In this document: piece by piece, positions 44,419-54,047 of the stretch | How the letters are laid out: every line of letters starts with the position of its first letter | How positions within the stretch are numbered: the first letter of the stretch is position 1 | NCBI RefSeq assembly: GCF_000281085.1 | Contig: NZ_JH767523.1 | Location: 62,001 to 126,000 of the forward strand | DNA: 64,000 bases | Reading direction: 5' to 3' | Source: Catenovulum agarivorans YM01 | GTDB taxonomy: Bacteria; Pseudomonadota; Gammaproteobacteria; Enterobacterales; Alteromonadaceae | The notes under the pieces: model-generated | Databases searched by the model: none | Told to the model about the DNA's origin: nothing | Seen by the model: only the letters and a program-made list of their open reading frames with translations | Made by a program: the position numbers and the translations under genes

Positions 44419-45366
44419 CTAGCCATCAAACATTGCTGAAATTGATTCTTCATTGCTAACACGACGAATTGCTTCAGCCAGCATAGAGCTTAAAGTTAAC
44501 TGATGAACTTTATCAACTTTACGCATTTCATCACTTAATGGAATTGAATCGGTAATAACCAATTTATCTATTAATGAATCTTTGATGTTTTCAACTGCGT
44601 TACCTGAAAATACCGCGTGAGTTGCATATGCAAATACTTGGCGAGCACCTTTTTCTTTAAGTGCAGCAGCAGCTTTACATAAAGTACCACCTGTATCTAT
44701 CATGTCATCAACAATAATACAGTCGCGGCCTTCAACATCACCGATAATATGCATTACTTGCGCAACGTTAGCGCGAGGACGACGTTTGTCGATAATCGCT
44801 AAGTCACAATCATTAAATTGTTTAGCAACCGCACGAGCACGTACAACACCACCTATGTCTGGAGAAACAACAACAGGGTTTTCAAATTTTTGTTCCCACA
44901 TGTGCTCAATTAAAATTGGGCTACCAAATACGTTATCTACCGGAACGTCGAAGAAACCTTGAATTTGCTCAGCGTGTAAATCTACCGTTAATACGCGGTC
45001 AACACCTACGCTAGATAAGAAATCAGCAACAACTTTTGCAGTGATAGGAACACGAGCAGAACGAACACGTCTGTCTTGGCGAGCATAACCAAAATATGGA
45101 ATAACGGCAGTGATGCGGCCAGCAGAAGCGCGGCGCAATGCATCAATCATTACAATTAATTCCATAATGTTGTCGTTAGTTGGTGCACAAGTTGATTGAA
45201 TCACAAAAACGTCCGCCCCACGAACATTTTCGTTTATTTGCACACTAATTTCGCCATCGCTAAAGCGACCAACAACGGCAGATCCTAGTTTAGTATACAA
45301 ACGGTTAGCAATTTTTTGAGCTAACTCAGGGGTAGCGTTTCCTGTGAATATTTTCATATCAGGCAC
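44419..45366 (-). CDS. prs: Ribose-phosphate pyrophosphokinase
   Basis: A 315-residue enzyme making PRPP from ribose 5-phosphate and ATP. It matches class I Prs closely: [20 protein letters not shown] at the start, [26 protein letters not shown], the [15 protein letters not shown] segment and the PRPP loop [13 protein letters not shown]. The GTG start at 45366 (codons for MPDM) is the same as in E. coli. It is the third gene of lolB-ispE-prs. Confidence 0.98.
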   Translation of the reverse strand: MPDMKIFTGNATPELAQKIANRLYTKLGSAVVGRFSDGEISVQINENVRGADVFVIQSTCAPTNDNIMELIVMIDALRRASAGRITAVIPYFGYARQDRRVRSARVPITAKVVADFLSSVGVDRVLTVDLHAEQIQGFFDVPVDNVFGSPILIEHMWEQKFENPVVVSPDIGGVVRARAVAKQFNDCDLAIIDKRRPRANVAQVMHIIGDVEGRDCIIVDDMIDTGGTLCKAAAALKEKGARQVFAYATHAVFSGNAVENIKDSLIDKLVITDSIPLSDEMRKVDKVHQLTLSSMLAEAIRRVSNEESISAMFDG

Positions 45367-45397
45367 AGTGGTGAACCTCAGGCAATTTGATTAATGG

Positions 45398-46255
45398 TTA
45401 ATTACGAAACTGTTCTGCTAAATATAGATGAACAGGCGAATTCTTCAGGGTTTTTACAACAAAAGTTTTAATGCCTTCTGGAGCTTGCTCTGCCATTTTT
45501 TCAGCTTGTTGTTTGTTTGCAACAAGAGAAAAACAGCACGCACCTGTACCCGTCAGTCTGGATGGCGCGTATTCTACCAACCAGTGTAAGGTTTTGGCAA
45601 CCTGAGGTTGCACTTCCTTTACCACAGATTCAAAATCATTGCGTGTTTTGTCAAAAACATACTCATTTGGCGCAACTATTTCACTGTCTCGTTTGAGTTG
45701 AGGTTGTGCAAACATAGCCGGAGTGGAAATGTGGCAATTTTCAGGAATGGCCAATAATAAATCGATTTCGGGTTGGTCACTCGGGGTTAAAAACTCACCA
45801 ATACCAGTGGCAAAAGCGGTTTTACCATAAATAAAAATCGGTACATCAGCGCCTAAACCTGCACCTAGCTCAATTAATTCTTGTTCTGATGCGTTAATTT
45901 GCCAAAGCTTATTTAGCATTAACATAGTGGTTGCAGCATCCGATGAGCCGCCACCTAAACCAGCACCCGACGGAATACGTTTGGTAACTTTAATCGCAAT
46001 ACCTTTATCTAGATTAAAGTGTTTGCGCATTAAATCAGCCGCTTTGTAAATCAAGTTTTTCTCTGCTGCAACGCCGGATAAATCACCAGACAATTCAATA
46101 TCAGTTGAATCTGTTAAGGTAAAGGTCAGTTCGTCGGCTAAATCTACAAACTGAAAAAGGGTGCTAAGTTCGTGATAACCATTGGCGCGTTTACCAGTAA
46201 TATGCAAAAACCAATTAATTTTGGCAGGGGCTAAACAGGTATAACTTTGGCTCAT
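45398..46255 (-). CDS. ispE: 4-diphosphocytidyl-2-C-methyl-D-erythritol kinase
   Basis: A 285-residue GHMP kinase of the MEP isoprenoid pathway. CLAPAKINWFLHITGKRANG at the start and the ATP loop PSGAGLGGGSSDAATTM are diagnostic; LTGTGACCFSLV is the third GHMP motif. It phosphorylates CDP-ME at the 2-OH. Its ATG overlaps the lolB stop (ATGA) and prs follows after 31 bases. Confidence 0.97.
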   Translation of the reverse strand: MSQSYTCLAPAKINWFLHITGKRANGYHELSTLFQFVDLADELTFTLTDSTDIELSGDLSGVAAEKNLIYKAADLMRKHFNLDKGIAIKVTKRIPSGAGLGGGSSDAATTMLMLNKLWQINASEQELIELGAGLGADVPIFIYGKTAFATGIGEFLTPSDQPEIDLLLAIPENCHISTPAMFAQPQLKRDSEIVAPNEYVFDKTRNDFESVVKEVQPQVAKTLHWLVEYAPSRLTGTGACCFSLVANKQQAEKMAEQAPEGIKTFVVKTLKNSPVHLYLAEQFRN

Positions 46256-46938
46256 TGATTAATCTCTTTCCATTCATTAATTTGCATAATTAAAGTGAAA
46301 TCTAAATATTGGCATTTAACTTTTTTCGGTAATTTAATATGCCCAAGTGTTTGGTAACTTAAATATTCTAATCGCCATTCTTGATCAAACTGAGTGCGAA
46401 CAAATACTTTTTTTGCGCTGCCGTCGTCATGGCGGCTCATAATCACACCTTCGTGATGGCCTTTCGCCCAATTGGCAACTTTATTAATTGGAATTGGCCA
46501 GCCTATTACTTGCTCCAATAATTGTTCTGGCGCATTTGACTGATATGTTTCACCATCAGCCTCAATTTTTATGTGGGCTGGCAATTGTTTGCTGGCAACA
46601 CGTTTGGGTGGGGTAAAACCTTCAATATCTGCTACTTGAATACCTAAAAAAGTATTTAAGCTGATGTGGTAATTTTGTTGCTGTTGTTGCCAATAAAAAT
46701 TAACTGATTCTCTGTCTTTGCCACGAATAAAGGCTATTTTACCTTCGGCGGTAAAACTTTGAATTTGTCCTGGGGAATATATCTCTTCCAGTTGTGGCAT
46801 GTCAGGTTTAATTGCACAACCGGTTAAAAATACGGCTAAACCTAATAAATAACCACGAATGCAATAGCTAAAAGCTTTCAATCTGCTCGTCCATCTCGTA
46901 AAATTAGCGTCTTTCCATCTTAACTGAATGTTCAACAA
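46252..46938 (-). CDS. lolB: Outer membrane lipoprotein insertion factor LolB
   Basis: Up to 228 residues. The lipobox LTGC follows a hydrophobic stretch (YLLGLAVFLTGC), and the mature domain has IQSFTAEGKIAFIRGKDR, YHISLNTFLGIQVADIEG, LLEQVIGWPIPI and WRLEYLSYQ, matching LolB. It receives lipoproteins from LolA and inserts them in the outer membrane. The longest frame starts with TTG at 46938; another TTG at 46881 gives a more usual signal peptide (MKAFSYCIRGYLLGLAV) and may be the real start. It diverges from hemA with a very short gap. Confidence 0.92.
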   Translation of the reverse strand: MLNIQLRWKDANFTRWTSRLKAFSYCIRGYLLGLAVFLTGCAIKPDMPQLEEIYSPGQIQSFTAEGKIAFIRGKDRESVNFYWQQQQQNYHISLNTFLGIQVADIEGFTPPKRVASKQLPAHIKIEADGETYQSNAPEQLLEQVIGWPIPINKVANWAKGHHEGVIMSRHDDGSAKKVFVRTQFDQEWRLEYLSYQTLGHIKLPKKVKCQYLDFTLIMQINEWKEINQ

Positions 46939-46956
46939 TAAACTGTAACAGAATCA

Positions 46957-48213
46957 ATGGCATTATTTTCTTTCGGTATTAGTTACAAAACAGCTCCAGT
47001 TAGCATACGGGAGAAAGTTGCCTTTTCGACAGAGCAAATTGTTGAATCTGTGTTCGAACTCAAACAACAATATGCAGTAAATGAAGCTGTTGTAGTCTCT
47101 ACCTGTAATCGAACCGAAGTTTATCTGAACGCGCCCCAATATAGCAAGCAAAGTGCAATAGACTGGTTAGCTGCAACCCATGGTTTAAATGCCAAAAGTC
47201 TTGCTGAACATGTATATTTTTACCACGATGATGCTGCTATTACTCATTTAATGCGTGTTGCCTGTGGCTTAGATTCTATGGTGTTAGGTGAGCCACAGAT
47301 ACTCGGGCAGTTAAAACAATCTTACGCAGTTGCTGAACAACACAGTTTTGTTGGTGGCATATTATCGCGGTTATTCCAAAGCTCATTTTCTATTGCTAAA
47401 GATGTTCGCACTAATACTGAAATTGGCGAAGCAGCTGTATCGGTCGCTTTTGCCGCTGTCAGTTTATCCAAACACATATTTGATGATTTAAGCAAAGTTA
47501 ACGTGTTATTAGTTGGTGCAGGCGAAACCATAGAGTTAGTTGCGCGCCATATTGCCGAAGCGGGCGCTGATAAAATAACCGTTGCTAACCGCAGCATTCA
47601 ACGTGCAGCGTTATTAGCTGAAAGTTTTAATGCGAAAACAGCAACTTTATCGCAAATTCCAGAACTTTTGGTTAATGCAGATATTGTTGTGAGCTCAACC
47701 GCCAGTACTTTGCCATTAATAGGTAAAGGTATGGTTGAAAGTGCTATGCATCAAAGACGTAACCGCCCTATGTTTATGGTAGATATAGCCGTACCTAGAG
47801 ATATAGAAACTCAAGTAAATGATGTAGACAACGTCTATTTATATACAGTTGACGACCTACAAGGCATAGTGCAAAAAAATCAGCAAAAGCGTTTGAAAGC
47901 AGCTGAACAAGCTGAACAAATGATAAAAGCGGATGTTGAAAAGTTTAACCTTTGGTTGGCTTCACGCCAGTCAGTAGATTATGTTAGAAACTACCGCAGC
48001 CAAGCGGACGAAATAAAACAACAATTATTAAACCGCGCGTTAAATCAATTATCGCAAGGAGTAGATGCCGACAAAGTCGTCACTGAGCTTGCAAGCAAAT
48101 TAACCAATCAATTGGTTCATCCTCCAACAATGGCATTGCGCCAAGCAGCCACAGCGGAAGATAAAACCAACATAGAATTTTTAGCCGAACATTTAGGCAT
48201 AGAATCTGAGTAA
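46957..48213 (+). CDS. hemA: Glutamyl-tRNA reductase
   Basis: A 418-residue enzyme for the first committed step of haem synthesis, reducing glutamyl-tRNA to glutamate semialdehyde with NADPH. FSFGISYKTAPVSIREKVAF at the N-terminus, the catalytic Cys in VVSTCNRTEVY, GLDSMVLGEPQILGQLKQSY and the NADPH-binding VNVLLVGAGETIELVARHI are diagnostic. It diverges from lolB with 18 bases between starts, so the promoters must overlap coding sequence. prfA follows after 9 bases. Confidence 0.98.
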   Translation: MALFSFGISYKTAPVSIREKVAFSTEQIVESVFELKQQYAVNEAVVVSTCNRTEVYLNAPQYSKQSAIDWLAATHGLNAKSLAEHVYFYHDDAAITHLMRVACGLDSMVLGEPQILGQLKQSYAVAEQHSFVGGILSRLFQSSFSIAKDVRTNTEIGEAAVSVAFAAVSLSKHIFDDLSKVNVLLVGAGETIELVARHIAEAGADKITVANRSIQRAALLAESFNAKTATLSQIPELLVNADIVVSSTASTLPLIGKGMVESAMHQRRNRPMFMVDIAVPRDIETQVNDVDNVYLYTVDDLQGIVQKNQQKRLKAAEQAEQMIKADVEKFNLWLASRQSVDYVRNYRSQADEIKQQLLNRALNQLSQGVDADKVVTELASKLTNQLVHPPTMALRQAATAEDKTNIEFLAEHLGIESE

Positions 48214-48222
48214 AACTTACCC

Positions 48223-49308
48223 ATGAAAGAATCGATAATTCGTAAACTAGAAGCGCTTGATGAGCGTTATGAAGAAGTTCAAGCACTATTGAGCGACGGC
48301 GACGTTATATCTGATCAAGATAAATTCAAAGCGTTATCCAAAGAGTATTCGCAGTTAGAAGAAGTTGTAAAAGCCTTTAAAGACTATCAGCAAGCGCAAG
48401 AAGATTTAGCAACCGCTGAAGAAATGCTCAATGAAGACGATCCTGAGCTTAAAGAAATGGCGCAAGAAGAAATGAAAGCGGCCAAAGTAATTTTAGAGCA
48501 ATTGCGTCAAGACCTACAAATATTGTTATTACCAAAAGATCCAAATGACGATCGCAACTGCTTTATTGAAATTCGTGCCGGTGCCGGTGGTGATGAAGCT
48601 GGTATTTTTGCTGGCGACTTATTCCGTATGTATTCACGCTACGCAGAGCGCAAAAGCTGGCGTGTTGAATTAGTTAGCGAGAATGTAAGTGAGCAGGGCG
48701 GTTACAAAGAAGTTGTCGCACGCATTGTTGGTGATGGCGCTTATGGACGTTTAAAATTTGAATCTGGCGGACACCGCGTACAACGTGTACCAGAAACCGA
48801 ATCTCAAGGTCGTATTCATACATCTGCCTGTACAGTTGCTTTATTACCAGAAGTACCAGAATCAGAAGCTGTGCAAATTAATCCAGCTGATTTACGTATC
48901 GACACTTTCCGTGCATCAGGCGCGGGTGGTCAGCACGTTAACAGAACTGACTCAGCTGTACGTATTACCCATTTACCAACAGGTGTAGTAGTTGAGTGTC
49001 AGGATGAACGTTCGCAACATAAAAACAAAGCAAAAGCTATGTCAGTATTGGTTGCGCGTATTCAAGCAGCAGAAGATGAAAAACGCCGTTTAGAAGAAGA
49101 ATCAACTCGTCGTAACTTAGTTGGTAGTGGTGATCGTTCAGAGCGTATACGTACCTACAACTATCCACAAGGTCGAATTACCGACCATAGAATCAACCTT
49201 ACTTTATACAAATTAACTGAAGTGGTTGAAGGTGATTTAGACTCAGTAGTTGAGCCACTTATTCACGAATATCAAGCTGACCAATTAGCTGCTCTGTCAG
49301 ACAGTTAA
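48223..49308 (+). CDS. prfA: Peptide chain release factor 1
   Basis: A 361-residue release factor for UAA and UAG. The GGQ motif is in [18 protein letters not shown], and the anticodon-like PxT tripeptide is PET in [15 protein letters not shown]. The length is standard. PrmC, encoded just after with a TAATG overlap, methylates the GGQ glutamine. Confidence 0.98.
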   Translation: MKESIIRKLEALDERYEEVQALLSDGDVISDQDKFKALSKEYSQLEEVVKAFKDYQQAQEDLATAEEMLNEDDPELKEMAQEEMKAAKVILEQLRQDLQILLLPKDPNDDRNCFIEIRAGAGGDEAGIFAGDLFRMYSRYAERKSWRVELVSENVSEQGGYKEVVARIVGDGAYGRLKFESGGHRVQRVPETESQGRIHTSACTVALLPEVPESEAVQINPADLRIDTFRASGAGGQHVNRTDSAVRITHLPTGVVVECQDERSQHKNKAKAMSVLVARIQAAEDEKRRLEEESTRRNLVGSGDRSERIRTYNYPQGRITDHRINLTLYKLTEVVEGDLDSVVEPLIHEYQADQLAALSDS

Positions 49309-50195
49309 TGACCACACTCAAACAAAACTGCCCAACCAGCTTAGATATAGCTTGGCGTTGGGCAGCTGATTTATTTATTGAATCAGAATCACCTCAAATA
49401 GATGCACAGTTATTGTTATTACAAGCAATTGAACAAACGAATCGCGTGTATTTATTAACTTGGCCAGACAAATGTTTGAGCGAAAACCAGCAAGATATAT
49501 TTTGTGATTATGTGCAACAAAGGTTAAGCGGAAAACCTATCGCACATATTCTCGGCACACGTGAATTTTGGGGATTAGAACTAAGTGTAAATCCAAGCAC
49601 ACTGATACCAAGACCCGACACAGAAACCTTAGTTGAAGTTGTGCTAAATCACGTAGCTGAGAATAGCAAACTCGCTGATAAAACACTCAAGGTATTAGAT
49701 TTAGGTACAGGTACAGGTGCAATTGCGCTGGCAATAAAATCTGAATTTCCGAATTGGCAAGTGTCGGCTGTTGAGTACAATGTGGATGCTGCAAAACTTG
49801 CTGAATATAATTCAGTACAGCTGCAATTACCGATACAAATCTATCAAGGCAGTTGGTTTGAACCTTTAGCCAATACAAATCAAAAGTTCGATATTATTGT
49901 ATCTAATCCACCTTACATAGATAAAACTGATCCTCATTTATTACAAGGTGATGTCAGATTTGAGCCTTTATCAGCGCTAGTAGCTGAAGATAAAGGTTTA
50001 GCCGATATTCAGATTATCGCCGAGCAAGCCGTCAAATTCTTAAATAAAGGTGGTTTAATTGCCATCGAGCATGGTTTCGAACAAGCTCAACAAGTGCAGG
50101 ACATTCTTCAAAAATTAAACTATCAAAATATAAAAACAGCTAAAGACTTAGCTGGCCAAGATAGAATAACACATGCATATTCCCCAAATTATTGA
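49308..50195 (+). CDS. prmC: Release factor glutamine methyltransferase PrmC
   Basis: A 295-residue SAM-dependent methyltransferase that modifies Gln in the GGQ motif of RF1 and RF2. VLDLGTGTGAIALAI is the SAM motif, NPPYIDKTDPHL the catalytic NPPY, and TREFWGLELSVNPSTLIPRPDTE the family signature. The start overlaps the prfA stop. The order hemA-prfA-prmC is conserved in the class. Confidence 0.97.
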   Translation: MTTLKQNCPTSLDIAWRWAADLFIESESPQIDAQLLLLQAIEQTNRVYLLTWPDKCLSENQQDIFCDYVQQRLSGKPIAHILGTREFWGLELSVNPSTLIPRPDTETLVEVVLNHVAENSKLADKTLKVLDLGTGTGAIALAIKSEFPNWQVSAVEYNVDAAKLAEYNSVQLQLPIQIYQGSWFEPLANTNQKFDIIVSNPPYIDKTDPHLLQGDVRFEPLSALVAEDKGLADIQIIAEQAVKFLNKGGLIAIEHGFEQAQQVQDILQKLNYQNIKTAKDLAGQDRITHAYSPNY

Positions 50196-50280
50196 ATAAA
50201 CTAGCGTTAAACTTGTCAATTTGCCAACTCTGAACTAATTTTTTAAGAGTGATATCAGCGCACGTTTTGGGGAAGAGTGC

Positions 50281-51816
50281 ATGAACGACGATTTTTTATT
50301 TACCGACGATGAAGGCGAAGAAGAAGTAGGCTACGAGAAATCTTGGAAAGTTCTAATTGTAGATGATGAGCCTGAAGTTCATGCGGTAACTAAGCTCGCT
50401 TTGAGTGATTTTACATTTCAACACCACAGCTTAGAATTTATTAGTGCTTATTCAGGTGCTGAAGCTAAAGAGCTGATAATTGAACACCCTGACACGGCCA
50501 TCATATTGTTAGATGTAGTGATGGAAACTGATGATGCTGGTTTACAAGTTGCAGAATTTATTCGCAAAGAAGCCAACAACCAGTTTGTCCGTATTATTTT
50601 ACGCACAGGTCAACCAGGGCAAGCACCAGAGCGTCATGTAATTGTTAATTATGACATTAATGACTACAAGTCAAAAACTGAATTGACAGCACAAAAACTC
50701 TTTACTGTGATTATGGCGAGTTTGCGTTCGTATCGCGACATTATGTCAATTGAGAAGAATCGGTTAGGTTTAGAAACTATTATTAGAGCGTCAGCCAACT
50801 TATTTTCTAATCATTCAATGGACTCTTTTATTAATGGTATTTTACGCCAGCTCACTTCTATTATTAACTGTACCAATGAAGCAATGTACGTAACATCATT
50901 GGTTGCGGACGATCATTTGGTTGATGGCGAGCTGGTTGTCGTGACTGGACAAGGCGAATTTGCTGATTTGGAAGGCAAAAAAGTTTTTGAAGTCATTCAA
51001 CCGAACATGAAAGATGCCTTTGATCACGCAATTAATGACAAAGACATTGTTTACGGCGAAGATTTTATTGTCGCTTATTGTGAAAGTCACTCCAATCATA
51101 GAGCTTTGTTATATATAGCAAATATTTCTGAAGAATTATCTGAAACTGACAAACACTTAATTGAGCTCTTTACCAAAAATGTACAAATTGCCTATGACAA
51201 TGTGATCTTGACTCAGGATATTGAAGACACGCAGCGTGAGATCGTTATGCGCTTGAGTGAGTCGGTAGAATGCCGTTCAGAGGAAACAGGCAATCATGTT
51301 AAACGTGTCGCAGCATACTGCCGATTATTTGCGCAGAATTTAGGGTTGTCTGAAGACGAAGTTGAAACTTTAGTGTTAGCCGCACCATTACATGACGTTG
51401 GTAAAATTGGTATACCTGACCGAATTTTAAATAAAGCAGGACCGCTCACACCTGAAGAAATGACAGTGATGCGTAAACATGCCTCTCTGGGATACCACAT
51501 TTTGGCGGGAAGTGAACGGCCAATTATTAAAGCGGGTGCACTAATTGCACGTGACCACCATGAACGTTGGGACGGAACAGGTTATCCAGAAGGGAAAAAA
51601 GGTAAACAGATCCATTTATATGGACGTATTGTTGCTATCGCCGATGTATATGACGCGCTCAGGTGTGAACGCTGTTATAAAAAAGCTTGGGATGCAGAAA
51701 CAACCATGGCTGAAATTAAAGCGCAAAGTGGTCTTCATTTTGACCCTGAACTAGTGGATATTTTTGTTGAGAAATATCAAGATTTTGAAGATGTATTAAA
51801 GAATTATCCTGATTGA
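50281..51816 (+). CDS. HD-GYP response regulator with DUF3369 domain
   Basis: A 511-residue cytoplasmic regulator. The receiver domain (about residues 20-150) has the phosphoacceptor Asp78 in LLDVVMETDDAG and Lys in DYKSKTELT. A DUF3369 region (about 170-320) links it to an HD-GYP domain with HDVGKIGIPDRIL (371 on), DHHERWDGTGYPEG (GYP at 434-436) and GRIVAIADVYDAL, all metal ligands intact. It should hydrolyse c-di-GMP when phosphorylated. No histidine kinase gene is adjacent. Confidence 0.93.
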   Translation: MNDDFLFTDDEGEEEVGYEKSWKVLIVDDEPEVHAVTKLALSDFTFQHHSLEFISAYSGAEAKELIIEHPDTAIILLDVVMETDDAGLQVAEFIRKEANNQFVRIILRTGQPGQAPERHVIVNYDINDYKSKTELTAQKLFTVIMASLRSYRDIMSIEKNRLGLETIIRASANLFSNHSMDSFINGILRQLTSIINCTNEAMYVTSLVADDHLVDGELVVVTGQGEFADLEGKKVFEVIQPNMKDAFDHAINDKDIVYGEDFIVAYCESHSNHRALLYIANISEELSETDKHLIELFTKNVQIAYDNVILTQDIEDTQREIVMRLSESVECRSEETGNHVKRVAAYCRLFAQNLGLSEDEVETLVLAAPLHDVGKIGIPDRILNKAGPLTPEEMTVMRKHASLGYHILAGSERPIIKAGALIARDHHERWDGTGYPEGKKGKQIHLYGRIVAIADVYDALRCERCYKKAWDAETTMAEIKAQSGLHFDPELVDIFVEKYQDFEDVLKNYPD

Positions 51817-51848
51817 AAACTTGAAAGAACCAATTTTGCCCCCATAAA

Positions 51849-52652
51849 ATGATTGTGATAAAAAGTTTTGTAGGGGCCAAATTGTTAGAGAATCAATCCA
51901 TCGTCAGTTATTGCTTAGAATTACTTGAGCCAATTTCAGCAAAAAAACAATTTAATTCGGCAATAGAGCAACACCATAATCTAGCGCAAATTGTTGAATT
52001 GACCACAATCGACATGGATGATCCGATAGAGCGTATCCACTTTGTGCTCGACTTCTTTTATACGCAAAGCATATTCGGCACACCTACATCATTAAATAAA
52101 CCACAAGATTATGATTTAGTTTCAGCGCTCAATACTCATACTGCATCTTCACCTGTGTTAGCTATTATTCTGGCTGATTTATTTACAGCTGCTAGGTTGG
52201 AAGCGCACGCCATTATTGCAAGGCACAAAGTATTAGTCCGTATAGAGTTAGAAGATAATCAGTTTGTATTTATTGAAGCCAGTGCGGGTGTCAGTTTAGA
52301 GTGGGATGAGGTAAAACAATACCTTAATATTAAAGACAAAAAACAACACCAAATAGAGCTGCCAGACGAACAAACCATAGGCATGTTGTTGCTCAGCATG
52401 TATAAAACTGCACTTATGGATAAAGCACTATTTGCCAAAGCCCTTGAAGTAGTCGACTTAATTATCAGTTTTGAACCAGAAAACCCATACGAGCGCAGAG
52501 ATAGAGGTTTTGTATTGCAGCAATTAAACTGTGACTCGCATGCGGTAGCTGACTACAAATATTTTATCGAGCAATGCCCAGCAGACCCACTTGCGCCTAT
52601 GATAAAAATGCAGCTAGACGACATTAACAATAATATCTGCTCTATCCACTAA
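51849..52652 (+). CDS. SirB1 family protein
   Basis: A 267-residue transglutaminase-like protein. IERIHFVLDFFYTQSIFGT, DLVSALNTHTASSPVLAIIL and LLSMYKTALMDKALFAKALEVVDLIISFEPENPYERRDRG (read in parts) follow SirB1; the C-terminal third looks like TPR repeats. In related genomes sirB1 also lies just downstream of prmC. The usual catalytic Cys is not obvious here (TASSPVLAIIL), so it may lack peptidase activity. Its molecular role is not settled. Confidence 0.85.
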   Translation: MIVIKSFVGAKLLENQSIVSYCLELLEPISAKKQFNSAIEQHHNLAQIVELTTIDMDDPIERIHFVLDFFYTQSIFGTPTSLNKPQDYDLVSALNTHTASSPVLAIILADLFTAARLEAHAIIARHKVLVRIELEDNQFVFIEASAGVSLEWDEVKQYLNIKDKKQHQIELPDEQTIGMLLLSMYKTALMDKALFAKALEVVDLIISFEPENPYERRDRGFVLQQLNCDSHAVADYKYFIEQCPADPLAPMIKMQLDDINNNICSIH

Positions 52653-52671
52653 ATTTGGCTAACTACAAATA

Positions 52672-53418
52672 ATGCAACCTGTATCTTCAAACAATTCAGA
52701 CCAACAAATAGTCATACGCGTGCGTCCGGCCAAAGCGGCTTTTGATTGGTTTAAAGATGGATTAACTATATTCAGTCAACACAAATTGCCATGGATAGGA
52801 GTGACACTTTCACTATATGTTTTGCTACTGGCATTGTCGGTTATCCCTGTCGTGGGGCAAATTATTGGCAATATCCTACTCGCGGGTTTATTTCCGCTTG
52901 CGCATACAGCATTTCATACTAAACAATTTGATCACAAAAGAGTGTTTGATGGTTTTAAACAAAGTTTAATGCCGCTTATTCAAGTCACTTTGGTCAATAT
53001 GATAGGCGTATACATTTGTTATGAATTGGCAGCGCAAATTACCGGCTTTGACCAACTGGCTACACCTAACGTTAATGATGTCTACCAACTTAGTATGGTA
53101 CTGTTAATTTTTTATGCCCCAATATTATTAGCTATGTTATTTGCACCCGCACTTATCATATTGCATAAAATTAATGTTTGGCAGGCGATAAAAATGTCTT
53201 TTGTTGGTGGCTTTAAAAATAGCATTAGCATGACAGTATTTGGCGTAATCATGATTTTTGCCATGATATTGGCAATTATGCCAGCAGGTTTGGGATTAAT
53301 CTTTTTATTACCGATAATGCACTGTACTTTATATATCATTTTTCAAGACATATTCCACAGCCGCACGCCTTTTAAATTAGAAAGTCAGCCGGAAGATGAA
53401 GATAGCATGTATGTATAG
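52672..53418 (+). CDS. BPSS1780-type integral membrane protein
   Basis: A 248-residue protein with about six hydrophobic helices between residues 35 and 230 and polar ends. The N-terminal VRPAKAAFDWFKDGLTIF segment and the helix with IPVVGQIIGNILLAGLFPL are typical of BPSS1780 family membrane proteins. The function is unknown. It lies 19 bases after sirB1 and 9 bases before the nitroreductase gene, so it is probably part of a run from prmC onward. Confidence 0.8.
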   Translation: MQPVSSNNSDQQIVIRVRPAKAAFDWFKDGLTIFSQHKLPWIGVTLSLYVLLLALSVIPVVGQIIGNILLAGLFPLAHTAFHTKQFDHKRVFDGFKQSLMPLIQVTLVNMIGVYICYELAAQITGFDQLATPNVNDVYQLSMVLLIFYAPILLAMLFAPALIILHKINVWQAIKMSFVGGFKNSISMTVFGVIMIFAMILAIMPAGLGLIFLLPIMHCTLYIIFQDIFHSRTPFKLESQPEDEDSMYV

Positions 53419-53427
53419 GATCGTTAA

Positions 53428-53976
53428 ATGAACGCACTAGACCTTTTATTAAACCGAGTTTCATACAACAAACTTATTTATCCTGCACCGCAAGGTGAAC
53501 AGTTAAATAATATATTACAAGCCGGTTGTAATGTACCTGATCATGGTGGATTAACGCCGTGGCGTTTTATTGTGTTTAAAGATGAATCGTTAAAAGATTT
53601 AGGTGAAATTTTTGCCGAAGCAGCCGAGCAAGAGCAAGCTGCCGACGAGCAAGTAACCAAAGCTAAAAATATGCCACTACGAGCACCTATGATAATTGCG
53701 GTAATTGCTAAATTAACCTCAGATCACAAAGTACCAGAAAGCGAACAGCTTATCGCTGCGGGTTGTAGCGTACAAGCCATGCAAATGGCCGCAGTTGCCC
53801 AAGGTTTTCAAGGTATTTGGCGCACAGGCGCATATGCTTATCATCCACATGTCACCAAACAGCTAAATTTAGCTGACAATGAAGAAATAGTTGGTTATTT
53901 ATATTTAGGGACTGCCGACGGTGAAGTACCAACAAAACAAAGACCATCTGCAGAAAACTTTGTGCAATACTGGTAA
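53428..53976 (+). CDS. YdjA-type nitroreductase family protein
   Basis: A 182-residue FMN-dependent nitroreductase. The N-terminus (LLLNRVSYNKLIYPAPQGEQ), APNHGGLTPWR-like NVPDHGGLTPWRFIVF, AAGCSVQAMQMAAVAQGFQGIWRTG and a C-terminal PTKQRP segment match minimal nitroreductases such as YdjA. It likely uses NAD(P)H to reduce nitro or quinone compounds; the natural substrate is unknown. The preceding gene ends 9 bases upstream. Confidence 0.9.
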   Translation: MNALDLLLNRVSYNKLIYPAPQGEQLNNILQAGCNVPDHGGLTPWRFIVFKDESLKDLGEIFAEAAEQEQAADEQVTKAKNMPLRAPMIIAVIAKLTSDHKVPESEQLIAAGCSVQAMQMAAVAQGFQGIWRTGAYAYHPHVTKQLNLADNEEIVGYLYLGTADGEVPTKQRPSAENFVQYW

Positions 53977-54047
53977 ATTTTAGCTGATCCATTCTATCCT
54001 TTAACTCGTAGATTTAATTTGAATAAAATTGCGAGCTAAGGATAAAA

